A stretch of DNA of 64,000 bases, taken from NCBI GenBank assembly GCA_023898485.1, contig CP060225.1, forward strand, positions 806,001 to 870,000, given 5' to 3'. Under the pieces are notes generated by a model, which was not told the origin of the DNA, searched no databases, and saw only the letters and a program-made list of their open reading frames with translations. This DNA comes from Candidatus Peribacteria bacterium (GTDB lineage: Bacteria; Patescibacteriota; Gracilibacteria; Absconditabacterales; Absconditicoccaceae). The position numbers and the translations under genes were made by a program. Positions 31,647 to 43,561 of this stretch are shown piece by piece; position 1 is the stretch's first letter, and each line of letters starts with the position of its first letter.

Positions 31647-33581
31647 ATGAAGACTCTTATGAAATCAGTACAACTATTACTCAAAAAATATTGGATACCT
31701 GCAGTGGTACTGCTTCTGCTTGGTGTTGTGGGATATGCTTTGATAGGAGGGAAAGGCACAGACTCATCTCTCACGGAAGTTGGATCAGGACCATCTATCA
31801 GTGGGAATGTGATCGCGATCGACACGATACCGTTGGTGGATCTTGTCCATCAGGTGACAGTAAGTAAATCAAGTCAACTCACGAGTGCATCTACTATCAC
31901 TATCAGTGCACAAGCTGCGGGTCGTGTCAATACCATCTGGGTAGAACCTGGTACTGATGTGACACAAGGTCGTCAGCTTATCTCTCTGTCTGATACGACC
32001 AATAGTTATGCTATTGCTCTCCAGAGAGCATCAGTAGGTGTTGAAGGAGCCAAACTCCAGTATGAACAGAGCGAACTCCAATTACAAAACTCTATTGCCA
32101 ATGCGGTGACTAATTTTAACCAAGCACAACAATCATACAACACACTCAAAACCCAATATGATCAACAACTTGCTCAGGCACTACTGACCGTACAGTCTAC
32201 GGTTGCAAGTACTGATGTGACTTTGGATACGCTTGAATCACAACTTTTCTCACTCAAAAGCTCTATCCAATCACTTACTATTATCCTCAAAGATCATATT
32301 GATAGGGTGACAGGAAACAGCGCTCATTACTCATCCAAAGCATCAAGTTATGAAGATGCACTCACTGATAATGGTACACAAAACCAATATAATACTGCTA
32401 AGGGTGATTTTACCACATTGGATAATGAGGTAGATATTCTCGATGAGATGGAGGTAGAAAATCTGACTGGTCAAGAACTCATCAATACTGTGAATGAACT
32501 CTATACTATCACTACTATCCAAAATAAAATACTACTCAATCTCCAAGATCTCTATCAACGTGCGATCCCTGATGATCTTTTCTTGGGACAGACACAGTCT
32601 GCGTATGGATTTACTAGTGCACTCAAAGCACAGCTTCAGGGAGAAGTCACCACCATGCTCTCGCAAAACCAATGACAAATGAGTCAACTTCTCAGCTATA
32701 AAGATCAACTTGCTAAACTGACCGCTCAGACTGATGGATCAAGTAATGCTGACAGAGCCAAAGACCAAGCTCAACTTCAATATGAGGTGACCAAAACACA
32801 ACTGGATGATGCTCTCGCAAAGGCGAAAATAGCACTCGACCAAGCGGGGTCTGCTTTAGATTTTGCTAATAGTAATAAAGATATACAACTTCGTCTCCTA
32901 CAAAATGCGATCAGTGTAGCACAAGTCAACTATAGTGATGCATCGAGAAATGCTGCCAAACTCTCTATCACTGCTCCTATCAAAGGGCAAGTAGCTGATA
33001 TCCTCGTAGATAAGGGAGAAGAGGTATCGATCGGTACACCATTGGTAAACTTCATAGGTACAGCAGAAAACGAGGTGCGTATTGCGGTGGATGCTGCGCA
33101 GCGTGATGCATTAGTGGTGGGTGATATAGTAACAGTGGAATATGGAGCACTGACTTATAGTGGTACGATCACATCGATCGGTGGCGTAGCGGATAGTACC
33201 CTCTCATATCCTGTGACGATCGCTGTACCAGAAAACATGACAGTGGTAGGTGGTACCGTCACTGTGTTGCTTCCATTCCAAACAGAATATCCACTCGTAC
33301 CACTCAGTGCTGTCCGTCCACGTGGTCGTGACCGTGCGATGGTTGCTCTCTGGGATGGGACACAAGTCGTGATGCAAGAAGTGCAGACTGGTGAGACGTG
33401 GGGTGATATGATTGAGGTCATACTTGATGATGTTCCTTCTTATTATGAATTGATCACTACTGATTTGACGAATTATGATCCTAATATTCACACTATCCAA
33501 GTAAAAAATACTATTGGTGTTGTGGGGACGGGATCGGTAGTAGATGGTGTAAGAACTATTGGTGATGTGGTGGGGGAGTAG
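31647..33581 (+). CDS. Membrane-fusion (HlyD/AcrA-like) adaptor protein
   Basis: The 644-residue protein has an N-terminal membrane anchor (residues 15-33), a first lipoyl half (ISAQAAGRVNTIWVEPGTDVTQGRQL), a very long coiled-coil hairpin rich in Gln and Ala, the second lipoyl half (LSITAPIKGQVADILVDKGEEV), and beta-barrel segments (VRIAVDAAQRDALVVGD). One TGA at 32674 gives Gly. Such adaptors pair with an inner-membrane pump, here the RND gene directly downstream. The coiled coil is longer than usual. No outer-membrane channel gene is visible nearby. Confidence 0.88.
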
Positions 33582-33639
33582 TATATAATGAGTAGCAAGT
33601 AACAAAAGGTAACAAGTATTTTATGTTGGTATGTGTCTG

Positions 33640-36600
33640 ATGAAAGGTTTTTTCTGATTTTGGATGGAGAAGTGGAGAATGACTATTATGATGGTGGTTC
33701 TTCTGATTATTGCTGGTATTGGTGCGATGATTAGTATCCCCAAAGAGTCTTCGCCTGCGATAGATTTTGGTATTATTATGATCAATACGAGCTATCCTGG
33801 TGCATCACCTGAAGATATCGACGATAGTATCACCGAGGAAATAGAGAGTAAGATCGAAAGTATCGATGGAATAGATAAAATACAATCAAGTAGCACACTA
33901 TGATTTTCGAGCATTACGGTGACACTCACTACTGATGCTGACACTGACAAAGTGCTTACTGATATCAAAAATGATATTGATACTTTGTCGCTTCCTGAAG
34001 ATGCAAATGATCCGGTGGTGATGGAGTTGGAAACAGAGACAGAAAGATTATTTGATCTTGTGTTGTATGTTCCATCACTTACTTTTTCTCAGGAAGATCT
34101 TTTTGATATAGCATCATCGATAGAGCAGCGTTTGGAAACACAGCCCTATGTGGGTAGTGTGACACCAGGATTGTCGCCCAATTATGATATCGATGTAGTA
34201 GTTGACAAATCCAAAGCAGACATCACGGGCGTCTCACCTGCGACGATAGCGTCCACTATCCGTTCATCAGTCAGTGGTACTCCTTTGGGAAACTATGAGA
34301 TCAATGATATTAAGTATGATTATTCGGTCAACAAGCTAGTTTCTACAGTGGATGATCTGAATCAACTTCCTGTGATAGTGGGATCACAATCGGTGCTACT
34401 GCAGGATGTGGCTACAATTGAGAGGGATTATCGTAGTGATGTCTACACTTCTCTTATTACCAACCAGCAAGCTGGCTATCATTATATCACTCTTACGATC
34501 AATAAAAATCCTGGAGATAGTATTTTTTCTGCTACATCACAGGCGAAAGAGTATATTACCACACTTCTCCAAGAAGATCAGTATGATGGTGTCTCTTCGA
34601 TGTATGCATATGATTTGGCGGAGGTAATCAGTGATGATTATAGTACGGTAGCCAAAAATGGTTTACAGACATTACTTTTTGTCTTCTTGGCAGTGTTTGT
34701 TTTCGTCGGACTCAAGGAGTCAATCATGGCAACACTCTCGATTCCGCTCGCTTTTTTCGTGACTTTCATTGTCCTGAATCAAATGGGTCTGTCGCTCAAT
34801 TTTTTGACAAACTTTTCACTGATTGTAACGTTTGGTATAGCGATCGATACGATTATTGTGATCATAGAAGCGGCGACTGAAAAACACAAACTCTGATATA
34901 CTCCACTCAATGCAGCGCTTCTGGCGGTCAGTGAGTTTAAGCGACCACTGATAGCGGGTACTGCGACGACGGTGGTGGTATTTATACCATTGTTTGTCTT
35001 GCCTGGTGTGATGGGTAAATTCTTGTCATATATCCCAATCACTATCTTCATCACACTGATTGCTGCATTGGTACTTTCACTGATTGTGAATCCTGTATTA
35101 TACTATCTTTTCACACCCAAAAGTAAAGTCTATGAACGTAATCTCCCTGAAGAAGAGGTGATGGATGAAGAATCTATAGCGCTTTTGGAAGCTGATAGAC
35201 AAGGAAAAATGGAAATACCCCATCCTGATGATTGGCGTCATCGTCTGTTTGGAAAGATGGGTGGCTGGTATCAAAATCTTATGAAACAAACCCTTGCAAC
35301 GGAAAAGAAGAGAAGATGGGTGTTTTGGTGACCGGTATTGGCAGTGGTTTCGTCATTCGTTATCTTCTGATCACAATTAGGTTTTACGCTGTTTCCTAGT
35401 GGAGATAGTGAGTATATGACACTGACGATAGAAGCTCCTGCATGATCGACGCAGGATGTATTTGCTAGTGTATATGATGAGGTAGATAATGTCCTCGCTG
35501 CGGTGCCTGAGATCAAGATCGCTTACTACACGATCAATGCGAATGTTTGGACGATCAATATCGAACTCTACAAAAAAGCTGATCGTGATGATCATGGTGG
35601 AAGATTATCATCAGACGTGGAAAACGAACTGGTGAAGAATCTCTCTTTCATCCCTCAAAATGGATGGGTGCTCGAATCTGCTGTCGAAGCCGGTGGTCCT
35701 CCTGCATGATCTGCAGTGGGCGTCAAACTGATCGCAGCAACGAGAGATGATTTCACTACTATGGTGGAGGTTGCCCAAGATATTGTGGCTCATCTCAAAA
35801 CACTTGATGGTACCAAAAACATCGGTTACACCGCAGAATCGACTCCAGGTCTGTTCTCTTTCCAATTCGATGAGGCGGCGCTCCAGGTGCTCGGTCTGAC
35901 ACCATGACAAGTCACTCAGGCACTGTATGCATCGCTGTATGGTGTGAGTGCGGGGTCGATCGTGGGTGATGTGGAGGATCATGATATCCGTGTGGTGTAT
36001 GATGAGTATCAGGATAGTGTGACACCACAGCAAGTAGGTGATGTAGTCATCCAGACCTCTCGTGGAGCGATCGCTGTGCGTGATATCCTCTCCTATGATC
36101 TGGTGGAGTCTGTCGCATCCTATCAGAGAGAAGATGGTAAGCTCGTGGTGAGTGTGGAGTCTGCCGTCGAGACTGGTATCCCATCATCAGTCGTCCAAGC
36201 CAAACTTATGGAATATATCAAAACTTATGATTTCCCTGATGGGGTCTCCTATAGTGCCGGTGGTGAGAGTGCAGAAAACGCTGATCTGATGACAGCGATG
36301 GGTACCGGTGCACTGATAGCTATCTTCCTGATCTATGCGATTCTCGTCCTCCAGTTCAATAGTATGAGACAGCCATTTCTTGTTATTTTTTCTATTTTTA
36401 TGTCGTTATTGGGTGTTAATACTGGTCTTTGGTTAACGTGAAATCCATATAGTCTCTCATTCATGATATGATTTATTGCGCTGATGGGTATTGTGGTTAA
36501 TGATGCGATTGTATTGCTTGATCGTGTTAATTATAACCTTTCTAGGGGTATGGATATAGATACAGCTATATTTGAGACTGCTGCTTCTAGACTTCAACCC

Positions 36601-36885
36601 ATCCTCCTGACGACTATCACGACCATTGTGGGTCTCATGTCGATCGCTACACAAGATGCATTCTTTGCGGGTCTAGCATATACGATTATGTTTGGTCTTT
36701 TTGTTGGGTCAGCGGCTACATTATTTATGATACCTATGTTGTATAAGTATGTTATATTCGATAAAACATTGAATTTTATTAAAATATCCTTTTGGTTGGT
36801 TATGTTCTTCCCTTATGGAATAAGATTACTTATTAAAAAGTTGATTTTTCGTCATCAATGGGAGTGGGGAGTAAACATTAGTTAA
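33640..36885 (+). CDS. RND-family efflux transporter
   Basis: This 1081-residue protein has the RND architecture: an N-terminal helix, a large extracellular domain (PGASPEDIDDSITEEIES, the usual PGA block), a six-helix bundle with GIAIDTIIVIIEAATEKHK (Asp/Glu-containing TM4 region), then the second half with ALMGIVVNDAIVLLDRVN and LTTITTIVGL. About nine TGA codons are in frame, several at conserved Gly such as FGSQLGF and the loop before YTPLNAA. The start at 33640 (MKGFFGFW) is chosen over 33664 because it restores the usual amphipathic start. It probably exports a lipid, peptide or drug by proton antiport with the adaptor. The substrate is unknown. Confidence 0.92.
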
Positions 36886-36995
36886 AAAGTAATTAATTTT
36901 TGTCTCCATCTCCCTTGTTGTGTTAGTGGTGTATCTGATGTGGGCAAGAGACTAAAGTGAAAAGTGAGAAATAGAAAGCAAAAATTATGGAAGAG

Positions 36996-37019
36996 GAGGT
37001 TTGTTTGACCTCTTTTTCT
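36996..37019 (+). terminator. Terminator after the RND gene
   Basis: GAGGT and ACCTC enclose a seven-base loop and are followed by TTTTTCT. It lies about 110 bp past the transporter stop and before the nuclease gene. Confidence 0.6.
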
Positions 37020-37180
37020 ACTTCTCCAAAATAAATGCTTGGCTCTGTATTGTATGGCTTCGGCGAGGTGGGATTTGGTGATGGTGTCGGAGGATTTGAG
37101 GTCGGCGATGGTTTGAGTTTTCTTGTAATAGATGATAAAATCAGTATAGTGGTAAGAGGTGTTTAGTATTATTTTTTGTG

Positions 37181-38395
37181 ATGTACTCATTTTCTCAACT
37201 TCAACAGTTCGTCCAGTGCGAACTACGCTATGCGTATCGCTATGTGCTCAAATATCCTGAACCCAAGACCACATCACTAGCACTGATACTCTGATCGGCT
37301 GTGCATGATACACTGGAGTGGCTCTATAGACGCGTGTCGTTCCAGACTATCCCTACCCAAGCACAAGTCGTACAGCAGTATGAGGAGCAGTGGGCGAAGC
37401 AGCTCGAGGGAGTCCAAGACGAGCTGGACACTGAGCAACTCGCTGAATACAGACAGAGGGGTCTAAGTTATATTGATTGGTATTATGCTAAATATCAGCC
37501 GTTCGATAAGAACATACCGATGGAGATGGAAAAGAATATCCATTTCACGATCGGTGATGGTCACAAAATGAGAGGAAAAATAGACAGACTCGACATCGAC
37601 GGACATGATCTAACGATCGTAGACTACAAAACGAGTCGTAAACGAGCAGATGACAAGCACGATGAATATAGAGCACAAATAACCCTCTATGCCAAAGGTC
37701 TCCAAGAGCAGTATGGCACCAAACTAAAGAAACTCTATGGAAAAGTGGTCTATCTTCATCTTCATAATGAAGTGGAACGAGAAATCACACCTGAGGCAAT
37801 CGATGCTATCGAGCAGGAATATATGGATATCATCACTCAGATAGAGCAGAAAAAAGCGAAATGGGCAGACGTCCAGTGACTGTTTGCAGACGGGACGAAG
37901 GTCTGGGATGTGTTCCCATCTCATGCGTGATCATGGTGCAACTACTGTCCGTTCAAAGAACTCTGTCCTGAGTTCGCCCATGCATTCGTCGAATCAGAGC
38001 AAATCAGTGCAGGAGATCTGAGTCCTGAGGTGATACAGGCGATGCTGGATCAGTATGTCGAGCTTGCTGACCAGTACAAATCACTTGGCAAAAAGATCGA
38101 CAGTCTCAAAGACCAACTTACCGAATATGCAGTCAAAAATGATTTCGCCAGACTCTATGGTCAGGGTGCGAGCGTGGGTATCCAGTCCAGAGACAATCGA
38201 TCAATACCCTCTGATCTCGCTGAGCAAGCAGAAGCATATCTTCGTGGACAGGGTTTGCGGGATGATCTCCAGTCGCTAGATCGTTATGCACTTGCGAGAG
38301 CGGTGAAGGCAGGTGATCTCGATACCATGATCGAGCAATGATTAGTGGTGAATAAGAAAAGTAGATATCTGGGGCAAGTGAAGAAGGAGAAGTAG
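37181..38395 (+). CDS. PD-(D/E)XK nuclease with C-terminal Fe-S cysteines (RecB/Cas4-like)
   Basis: The 404-residue protein begins FSQLQQFVQCELRYAYRYV, has GSAVHDTLEWLY (His of the motif), the nuclease core MRGKIDRLDI and TIVDYKTSRK, and a Cys cluster CNYCPFKELC that with an upstream Cys may hold an iron-sulfur cluster. This is the RecB/AddB/Cas4-type nuclease fold. A C-terminal coiled coil (LADQYKSLGKKIDSLKDQL) extends it. Four TGA codons are in frame, one in the catalytic-domain segment LGSAVHD. It stands alone without helicase or CRISPR genes. A DNA-repair role is inferred. Confidence 0.85.
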
Positions 38396-38510
38396 ATTAT
38401 TTTTTAGTGCTTCGCTGAGAGTTATTTTTGGCATGGCTCAACTAGTTTTCCATATCTACGATTTGCTTTCTATATGCTTGATGCCTCGACGCGATTGTGG
38501 TCACGCTTTG

Positions 38511-39365
38511 TTATCTATTCTCTAGCCACCATTTCGCAGTTTTGATTGTGATGGGGAGGAGGCCGTCTCTGGATGCTTTGTAGTCATCGTCAGAATCATC
38601 GGTATAATCGTAGTTGTCGAAGACATAGTGAGGATTGGCGGGGGCGATATCTCCGTAAATGGTGCTACCAGAGAGACCGTTATAGAGGGCGCCATGTTTG
38701 ATGATATCATCATAGGAGATGTGAGTGTAGTCGAGTGTGATGGGTTCGCCCGAGTCAGTGACGCGGTTGTACCGGTCGTATTTGGCATTCGTGAAATCGA
38801 TATAGTCTTCCATGATCGTGATGAAGTCTTCATGGTCATCGATAGCACCAGTACCATAGTCGTGTGATGTGATCTGCATCGGACCTCGGCCGTTGGCGGG
38901 GAGATAATAACCACAGTGTGACTCTCTGTATCGTGTACCGATCAGGACAGGAAGCGAAATATCATGAACATACGCAAGTATGTCGAGCTCGTCGATATAA
39001 TCAGTACACGCATCATCGAGTTCATCATCATTGGTGAGTTCGCTAGCGTAGTCATCTACGAGTACTTGGTAGGTGTCGCGGACGTCATCGGTGGTCTGAG
39101 TTTTTTCTTGATTGAGTTCTTTGACAAAATAACCATGAAGTGTTTCGAGCAAGAAATTGACTTTGTCATCTTTGTTGTATTGATTGCTGAGGGCATTAAG
39201 CTGCCTAATGAATGAATATTCTACGGGCTTGTCTTCGTCGATAATTTCTTCAATGGCGGTGATAAGTTCTTGGAGTTGGGTTGCATCGTCGGTTGTCGGT
39301 GTGTATGCGTAGGTGGTTTGGATTCACAAGAGGGCGGCGATAACGATGGCTCGTATCTGTTTCAT
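38511..39365 (-). CDS. Secreted lysozyme-like (SLT-fold) protein
   Basis: The 284-residue protein has a signal peptide (MKQIRAIVIAALLG, with the TGA-encoded Gly, cleaved near TYA). A helical region follows, and then the pattern GTRYRESHCGYYLP followed by GRGPMQITSHDYG, which looks like the catalytic Glu and following GxMQI segment of lytic transglycosylases. The C-terminal part is very acidic. It is transcribed opposite to its neighbours. It would cut peptidoglycan outside the cell, either its own wall or that of a host. The family call rests on these two motifs. Confidence 0.7.
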
Positions 39366-39481
39366 GGTACTTGGACTGGATATAAAATATCTGATAACTA
39401 TAGTGATTGTCGTGACCGATGCAAGGTGGGTGATTTTCTCCCTTGTAGAAGCGAAGATTTACTCTCTGACACTCATCACGT

Positions 39482-39796
39482 ATGGCTAGTCATGTCGATC
39501 CACAGACGCTCGAACGTCTCCAATCTCTCACTCATATCCATCTCTCTGACGAAGAGAAAGAACAGATGAGAGGACAGCTGGATTCGATTATAGGATTTCT
39601 TGAGCAGCTGCAAGATGTTGATACGACAGATATCGAAGCACTGGAGCATCCGGTGAGTGGACATATCATGAGATTGGGTGGTGAGAAAGAGGGCGAGATG
39701 CCTACTGATCCTGCAGAGATCCTGCACAATGTCCGCCATCGTATGATCAATAACGCAGTCAAGATTAAATCGATGATAGATTCTGAAGGATCATAG
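39482..39796 (+). CDS. gatC: Asp-tRNA(Asn)/Glu-tRNA(Gln) amidotransferase subunit C
   Basis: GatC is the small subunit of the GatCAB amidotransferase that makes Gln-tRNA or Asn-tRNA. The 104-residue protein shows LERLQSLTHIHLSDEEKEQM, IIGFLEQLQDVDTTDIEAL and the conserved HP following it, matching the family in order and length. gatA and gatB are not in this window. It has no TGA codon. It stands between the lysozyme-like gene and a GIY-YIG gene. Confidence 0.9.
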   Translation: MASHVDPQTLERLQSLTHIHLSDEEKEQMRGQLDSIIGFLEQLQDVDTTDIEALEHPVSGHIMRLGGEKEGEMPTDPAEILHNVRHRMINNAVKIKSMIDSEGS

Positions 39797-39853
39797 AGGG
39801 TGAGAAAGGATTAAAAAGGGAGGCAAAGGATTTTAATTGCATTTTTGGGAAAT

Positions 39854-40717
39854 ATGTCTCAGTCGAGAACGATTATTACTTACTTGGTAGATGGTAATCC
39901 TCAATGAGTAAAAACAGTAGAATTTTCTAATAGACTTATTAAAGGAATTTCTATGACTAGGAAAGATTTTTCTGTTGCTTTAAAAAGTAGACCTGAATTG
40001 TGATTTAGTGGTATATATTTTTTGCTTTGAGAAGATGAACTAGGCAATAAGATTGCATATTTATGACAGGCAACAATTTTGGGTAAAAGATTAAATGATC
40101 ATTATAAAAATACAGACAAAGATTTTTGGAATACGGCTATTGCTTTTACTTATAAAGATGGAACTCTTAATGAATCTGATATTAATTTTTTAGAGAAAGA
40201 ACTGATACTAGCAGCTACTCAGGCTAACAGATATAAGATTCAGAATGGTAACTCTTGAAATAATTGATTGATACAAGAATACAGAAAACCTGATATGGAA
40301 GAGTTTATTGAAGACTTAAAGATCCTGATTGCTAATCTTGGTTTTAATATTTTACATCCTTTGGTGAGTAGTTACGAGATTGCTGAAGAATCTAACTTGT
40401 ACTATATTCATTGAAGATGAAGTAATGCCAAGGGAATGTATACAGAAGAGTGATTTATCGTTTTGAAAGGTAGTGTCTGATCAGGAGAATTAGTGACTTC
40501 AGAAATAAAAAGACAAGGATATGCTTATAAAGATAGACCTATTCTTCTTTCTGAGTGAATTATCAAGGAAGAGTGAGATAAAATAATTTTTTTAGAAAAT
40601 CATCTATTTGCTTCCCCTAGTCGTGCATCTTGTATTGTGCTTGGTAGGGCATCAAATGGTCGAACTGAGCGAAAGGATAATAATGGAAAAACACTTGATG
40701 AAAATGAAAGGCAGTAG
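39854..40717 (+). CDS. GIY-YIG domain protein with DUF4357
   Basis: The 287-residue protein has a GIY-YIG-type segment (GFSGIYFLLGED, then KIAYLGQATILGKRL with the Arg/Lys of the nuclease fold and FLEKELI with the metal-binding Glu) and a C-terminal DUF4357 module (LFASPSRASCIVLGRASNG). Proteins of this architecture are predicted nucleases or restriction-associated factors. Twelve or so TGA codons are in frame. The overlapping standard-code ORF in another frame from 40608 is not real until malic enzyme starts at 40749. The biological role is not known. Confidence 0.8.
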
Positions 40718-40748
40718 TTGTTTATTTATTTATACACTTACCCTACTT

Positions 40749-41879
40749 ATGAATTATAACGAACAATCACTGATCGAACATAAAAATCACCAAGGCAAAG
40801 TGGGTATCGTCTCTCGTGTGCCGCTGGAGACCAGAGATGATCTGTCTACCTACTACTCACCGGGAGTGGCTGCTCCGTGTCTGGAGATCGCTGCTGATCC
40901 GGCCAAGGCTTATGACTACACATGGAAATCTCGCACGATCGCCGTCGTGAGTGATGGGACTGCGGTGCTAGGACTTGGGAATATTGGTGGACTCGCTGGA
41001 CTGCCTGTGATGGAAGGAAAAGCTGTTCTTCTCAAAGGATTTGCTGATGTGGATGCGATACCTATCGTGCTCAAGACACAAGATCCCCAGGATATCATCT
41101 CTATCGTCGAAAATATTGCTCCGACCTTTGGAGGTATCAATCTGGAAGATATCGCTGCGCCGAACTGCTTCGTCGTAGAAGAAGCGCTCAAAGAGCGTCT
41201 GGATATCCCTGTCTTCCATGATGATCAGCATGGGACTGCTATTGTGGTGCTTGCAGGTCTCATCAATGCAGCCAAAGTCGTCAATAAAGAACTGACTAGT
41301 CTGCGCGTAGTGATTGCAGGTGCAGGTGCGGCGGGGATTGCGATTGCCAAGCTCCTGATCAAAGCAGGAATTACGGACATCATGATGACGGATAGGCATG
41401 GTATCCTCACTCCAGGGAACAACGGAGACAACAAGTATAAAGAAGAAATATCTCACTATAATACTCGTGGTCTGTCGGGAGATTTGTCGACTGCACTAGA
41501 ACATGCAGATGTATTTATCGGAGTAGCACAAGCGGGTATTGTCTCCCAAGAAGATGTACGCAAGATGGCTGGAGCACCAATTATCTTTGCCCTTTCGAAT
41601 CCTGTGCCTGAGATCATGCCTGAGGATGCCAAGGCTGCAGGTGCTGCTATTGTCGCTACCGGAAGATCAGACTATCCGAATCAGATCAATAATGTCCTCG
41701 TCTTCCCAGGTATTTTTCGCGGTGCGCTCGATCATCGTGTAGCACAGATCACTGATGAACACAAACTCGCAGCAGCCTATGTGATTGCAGATTATGTCCA
41801 AGAAATCGGACCAGACTCCATTGTCCCGTCTGCTCTGGACAAGAATGTCGCGAAAGTTGTGGCGGAGGTGATTAGGTAG
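40749..41879 (+). CDS. NAD(P)-dependent malic enzyme
   Basis: The 376-residue enzyme oxidatively decarboxylates malate to pyruvate. It has YYSPGVAAPCLEIA near the N-terminus, the metal and substrate region DGTAVLGLGNIGGLAGLPVMEGKA in pieces, NLEDIAAPNCF, VFHDDQHGTAIV (metal ligands), the nucleotide-binding VVIAGAGAAGIAIAK, and ALSNPVPEI. It is of the short MaeB-type without a phosphotransacetylase domain. I place the start at 40749 because the longer upstream frame lies inside the GIY-YIG gene. It has no TGA codon. It is one of few metabolic enzymes in the window. Confidence 0.93.
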   Translation: MNYNEQSLIEHKNHQGKVGIVSRVPLETRDDLSTYYSPGVAAPCLEIAADPAKAYDYTWKSRTIAVVSDGTAVLGLGNIGGLAGLPVMEGKAVLLKGFADVDAIPIVLKTQDPQDIISIVENIAPTFGGINLEDIAAPNCFVVEEALKERLDIPVFHDDQHGTAIVVLAGLINAAKVVNKELTSLRVVIAGAGAAGIAIAKLLIKAGITDIMMTDRHGILTPGNNGDNKYKEEISHYNTRGLSGDLSTALEHADVFIGVAQAGIVSQEDVRKMAGAPIIFALSNPVPEIMPEDAKAAGAAIVATGRSDYPNQINNVLVFPGIFRGALDHRVAQITDEHKLAAAYVIADYVQEIGPDSIVPSALDKNVAKVVAEVIR

Positions 41880-42047
41880 GAGGTAGAAAAGGTAAAAGAG
41901 GTAGAAATGAAGAATATATTTATAAGTTATATTTCCTATTGACAAATACTATATAAATATTTATAATTTTTATCGTCCAAAATTTGACAAACTCGCCATT
42001 GATTATTATACTACTATCATTTACTTTTCTTGATATATATCGATATT

Positions 42048-43073
42048 ATGAGCACTACCACTCCAGAAAGAATTGACGCCGAAGTCTGTACCACTTTTCT
42101 CCAAGCACTAGAACATGATGCAGCTCAAACAGCTCTTGCAGATGTTTTTGCAGAGGATCAAAACACCCTTCATATGCTTGAGTGAGCGATGAAAAAGATT
42201 ATCGATGCGAAAATAGCTGATGATGCCAATCCAAGTGAACTACTCTCTCCATACGAAATCAGTACACTTCGCACACTACGTACTAGTGATGAAGATTGTG
42301 ATGCTCTCAATACCAAACTCGAAACACTCGTCCGCCTGATCATCAAACAATCAGAAAAAGATGGAACATTACCTAACTGGGCTGATCATCCTGTGATCAC
42401 TGCAGATGGAAAATTTGATGTGAGACTGATTATCGACTGGATGTTGGGCAAAAAGAACGATAATCAGAATTCTCCCGAGATCACCACTGATCTCTCACGA
42501 GTCCCAGGCTCTGTCACAACAAGACTAGAAAATGATTATGATGGTGATGAGAAGTGACTCCACGAAGCACTCCAGCAACTTTCTGACTGGAAAATACTGA
42601 GGAAGAAACAGAAACAAGGAGAATCTAACACTATCGAAGCACCTGATGGTAAGAAAATAGCTGTCCTCATGCCTGAGTTCAAAGATGGAGAGGTTTACCA
42701 AAATACGAATATAGAAAAAGGGGACTATACCAATACGAGATATGTCAAAGGTACATCACTCAATCAGACAGTCGATCAAGCAGGTAAAAAACTGTGGAAC
42801 ACTGTTGATGATTTCACGAAATGGCTACAGAAGAATATGCCAGGAAAAGATATAACGAGTAAATACAGAAACTTTATAGAGCTCCTTGATCTAGAGAAAT
42901 CAGGTATCCGTCGATCTGATGGCAAGTTTGACAGTATGAGTGATCGAGGTAACTTCTGGATCTCTCGTGCAGATGGAGTCGGATCGTGGAGACTCGACTT
43001 CGGTGGTGTCCATGTGGTTGTGGACTGGAACGATCTTGACGGTGCTCGTCCTGTTGTGTGTTTTGAGGACTAG
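42048..43073 (+). CDS. DGR target protein with C-terminal variable lectin-like domain
   Basis: This 341-residue protein has an N-terminal helical region without signal peptide, a middle region of unknown fold, and a C-terminal domain from about residue 250 that ends with GNFWISRADG, WRLDF, VVDWNDLDG and ARPVVCF. That resembles the C-type-lectin-like variable domains of DGR targets. Its last 56 codons are the variable repeat VR, matched by the template at 43359. Twelve codons differ from the template and every difference is at a template adenine. Two TGA codons (codons 46 and about 170) are read as Gly. It would be the diversified binding protein. Its ligand is unknown, and without a signal peptide its location is uncertain. 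Confidence 0.9.
42901..43067 (+). repeat. DGR variable repeat (VR)
   Basis: The 167 bp align without gaps to the template at 43359-43525. I count 14 mismatches: 12 are A in TR to G in VR and two are A to T. No mismatch involves another template base. Homology starts abruptly at 42901 and ends at 43067, after a mismatch-free GC-rich 3' segment (GCTCGTCCTGTTGTGTGT) that would act as the initiation-of-mutagenic-homing region. The substitutions change residues such as Asn to Asp, Asp to Val or Gly, Lys to Gly and UGA-Gly to Trp. Confidence 0.95.
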
Positions 43074-43172
43074 TCTTGATTCTTCGGTTCTTTGGTTCTT
43101 TTTTGTGACTGGGGTGTGTATTATACATAATATATCATATAAATAGAAAAATGGTTTTACAAAAAATGTATG

Positions 43173-43209
43173 GGAGGAATTTTGCCAGGCAAAATTCCTC
43201 CATTTTTCT
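43173..43209 (+). terminator. Strong terminator between DGR target and template
   Basis: A 12-bp perfect stem GGAGGAATTTTG / CAAAATTCCTCC with loop CCAGG is followed by ATTTTTCT. The flanking AGAAAAATGG and CCATTTTTCT can extend the pairing. It separates the target-gene transcript from the TR-RT transcript. Confidence 0.85.
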
Positions 43210-43345
43210 ATAATTCTTTTTCGTACTAGAGTCACATGATGCTTACGAGCCATGTGAGTGTGTACTTCTACTAGTCCAGACGTGCACTGATCAGTTCAGT
43301 AGTAGACTATCGTATCATTCGCTAGGATCATACGATGATGATAGC

Positions 43346-43561
43346 ATGTCCTACACAGCAGGTATCCGTCGATCTGATGGCAAGTTTGACAATATGAGTG
43401 ATCGAGGTAACTTCTGGATCTCTCGTACAGATGGAGACAAATCGTGAAGACTCAACTTCGATGATGTCCATGTGGATGTGAACTGGAACAATCTTGACAA
43501 TGCTCGTCCTGTTGTGTGTTTTGAGCACTGGTGTATGACTCTCCCTAGGGGAGAGTTTTAT
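43346..43561 (+). other. Template region readable in frame into the RT
   Basis: With UGA as Gly, an ATG at 43346 (MSYTAGIRRSDG onward) opens a frame through the whole template repeat in the same phase as VR, and on into the reverse transcriptase without a stop. The only TGA is in the template itself (TCG TGA AGA). Just before the RT start is a hairpin CTCTCCC-TA-GGGGAGAG (43539-43555). Whether this extension is translated is unknown. Upstream, 43210-43345 contains no gene and presumably the promoter and 5' part of the template RNA. Confidence 0.5.
43359..43525 (+). repeat. DGR template repeat (TR)
   Basis: This is the invariant template copied into VR by the reverse transcriptase with mutagenesis at adenines. 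By eye it has about 43 adenines in 167 bp, concentrated in AAC, AAT, GAT, GAC and AAA codons at the diversified positions. After 43525 it diverges from VR (CAC TGG in place of GAC TAG), as expected where IMH and its TR counterpart differ. It lies 37 bp upstream of the RT start on the same strand. Confidence 0.95.
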
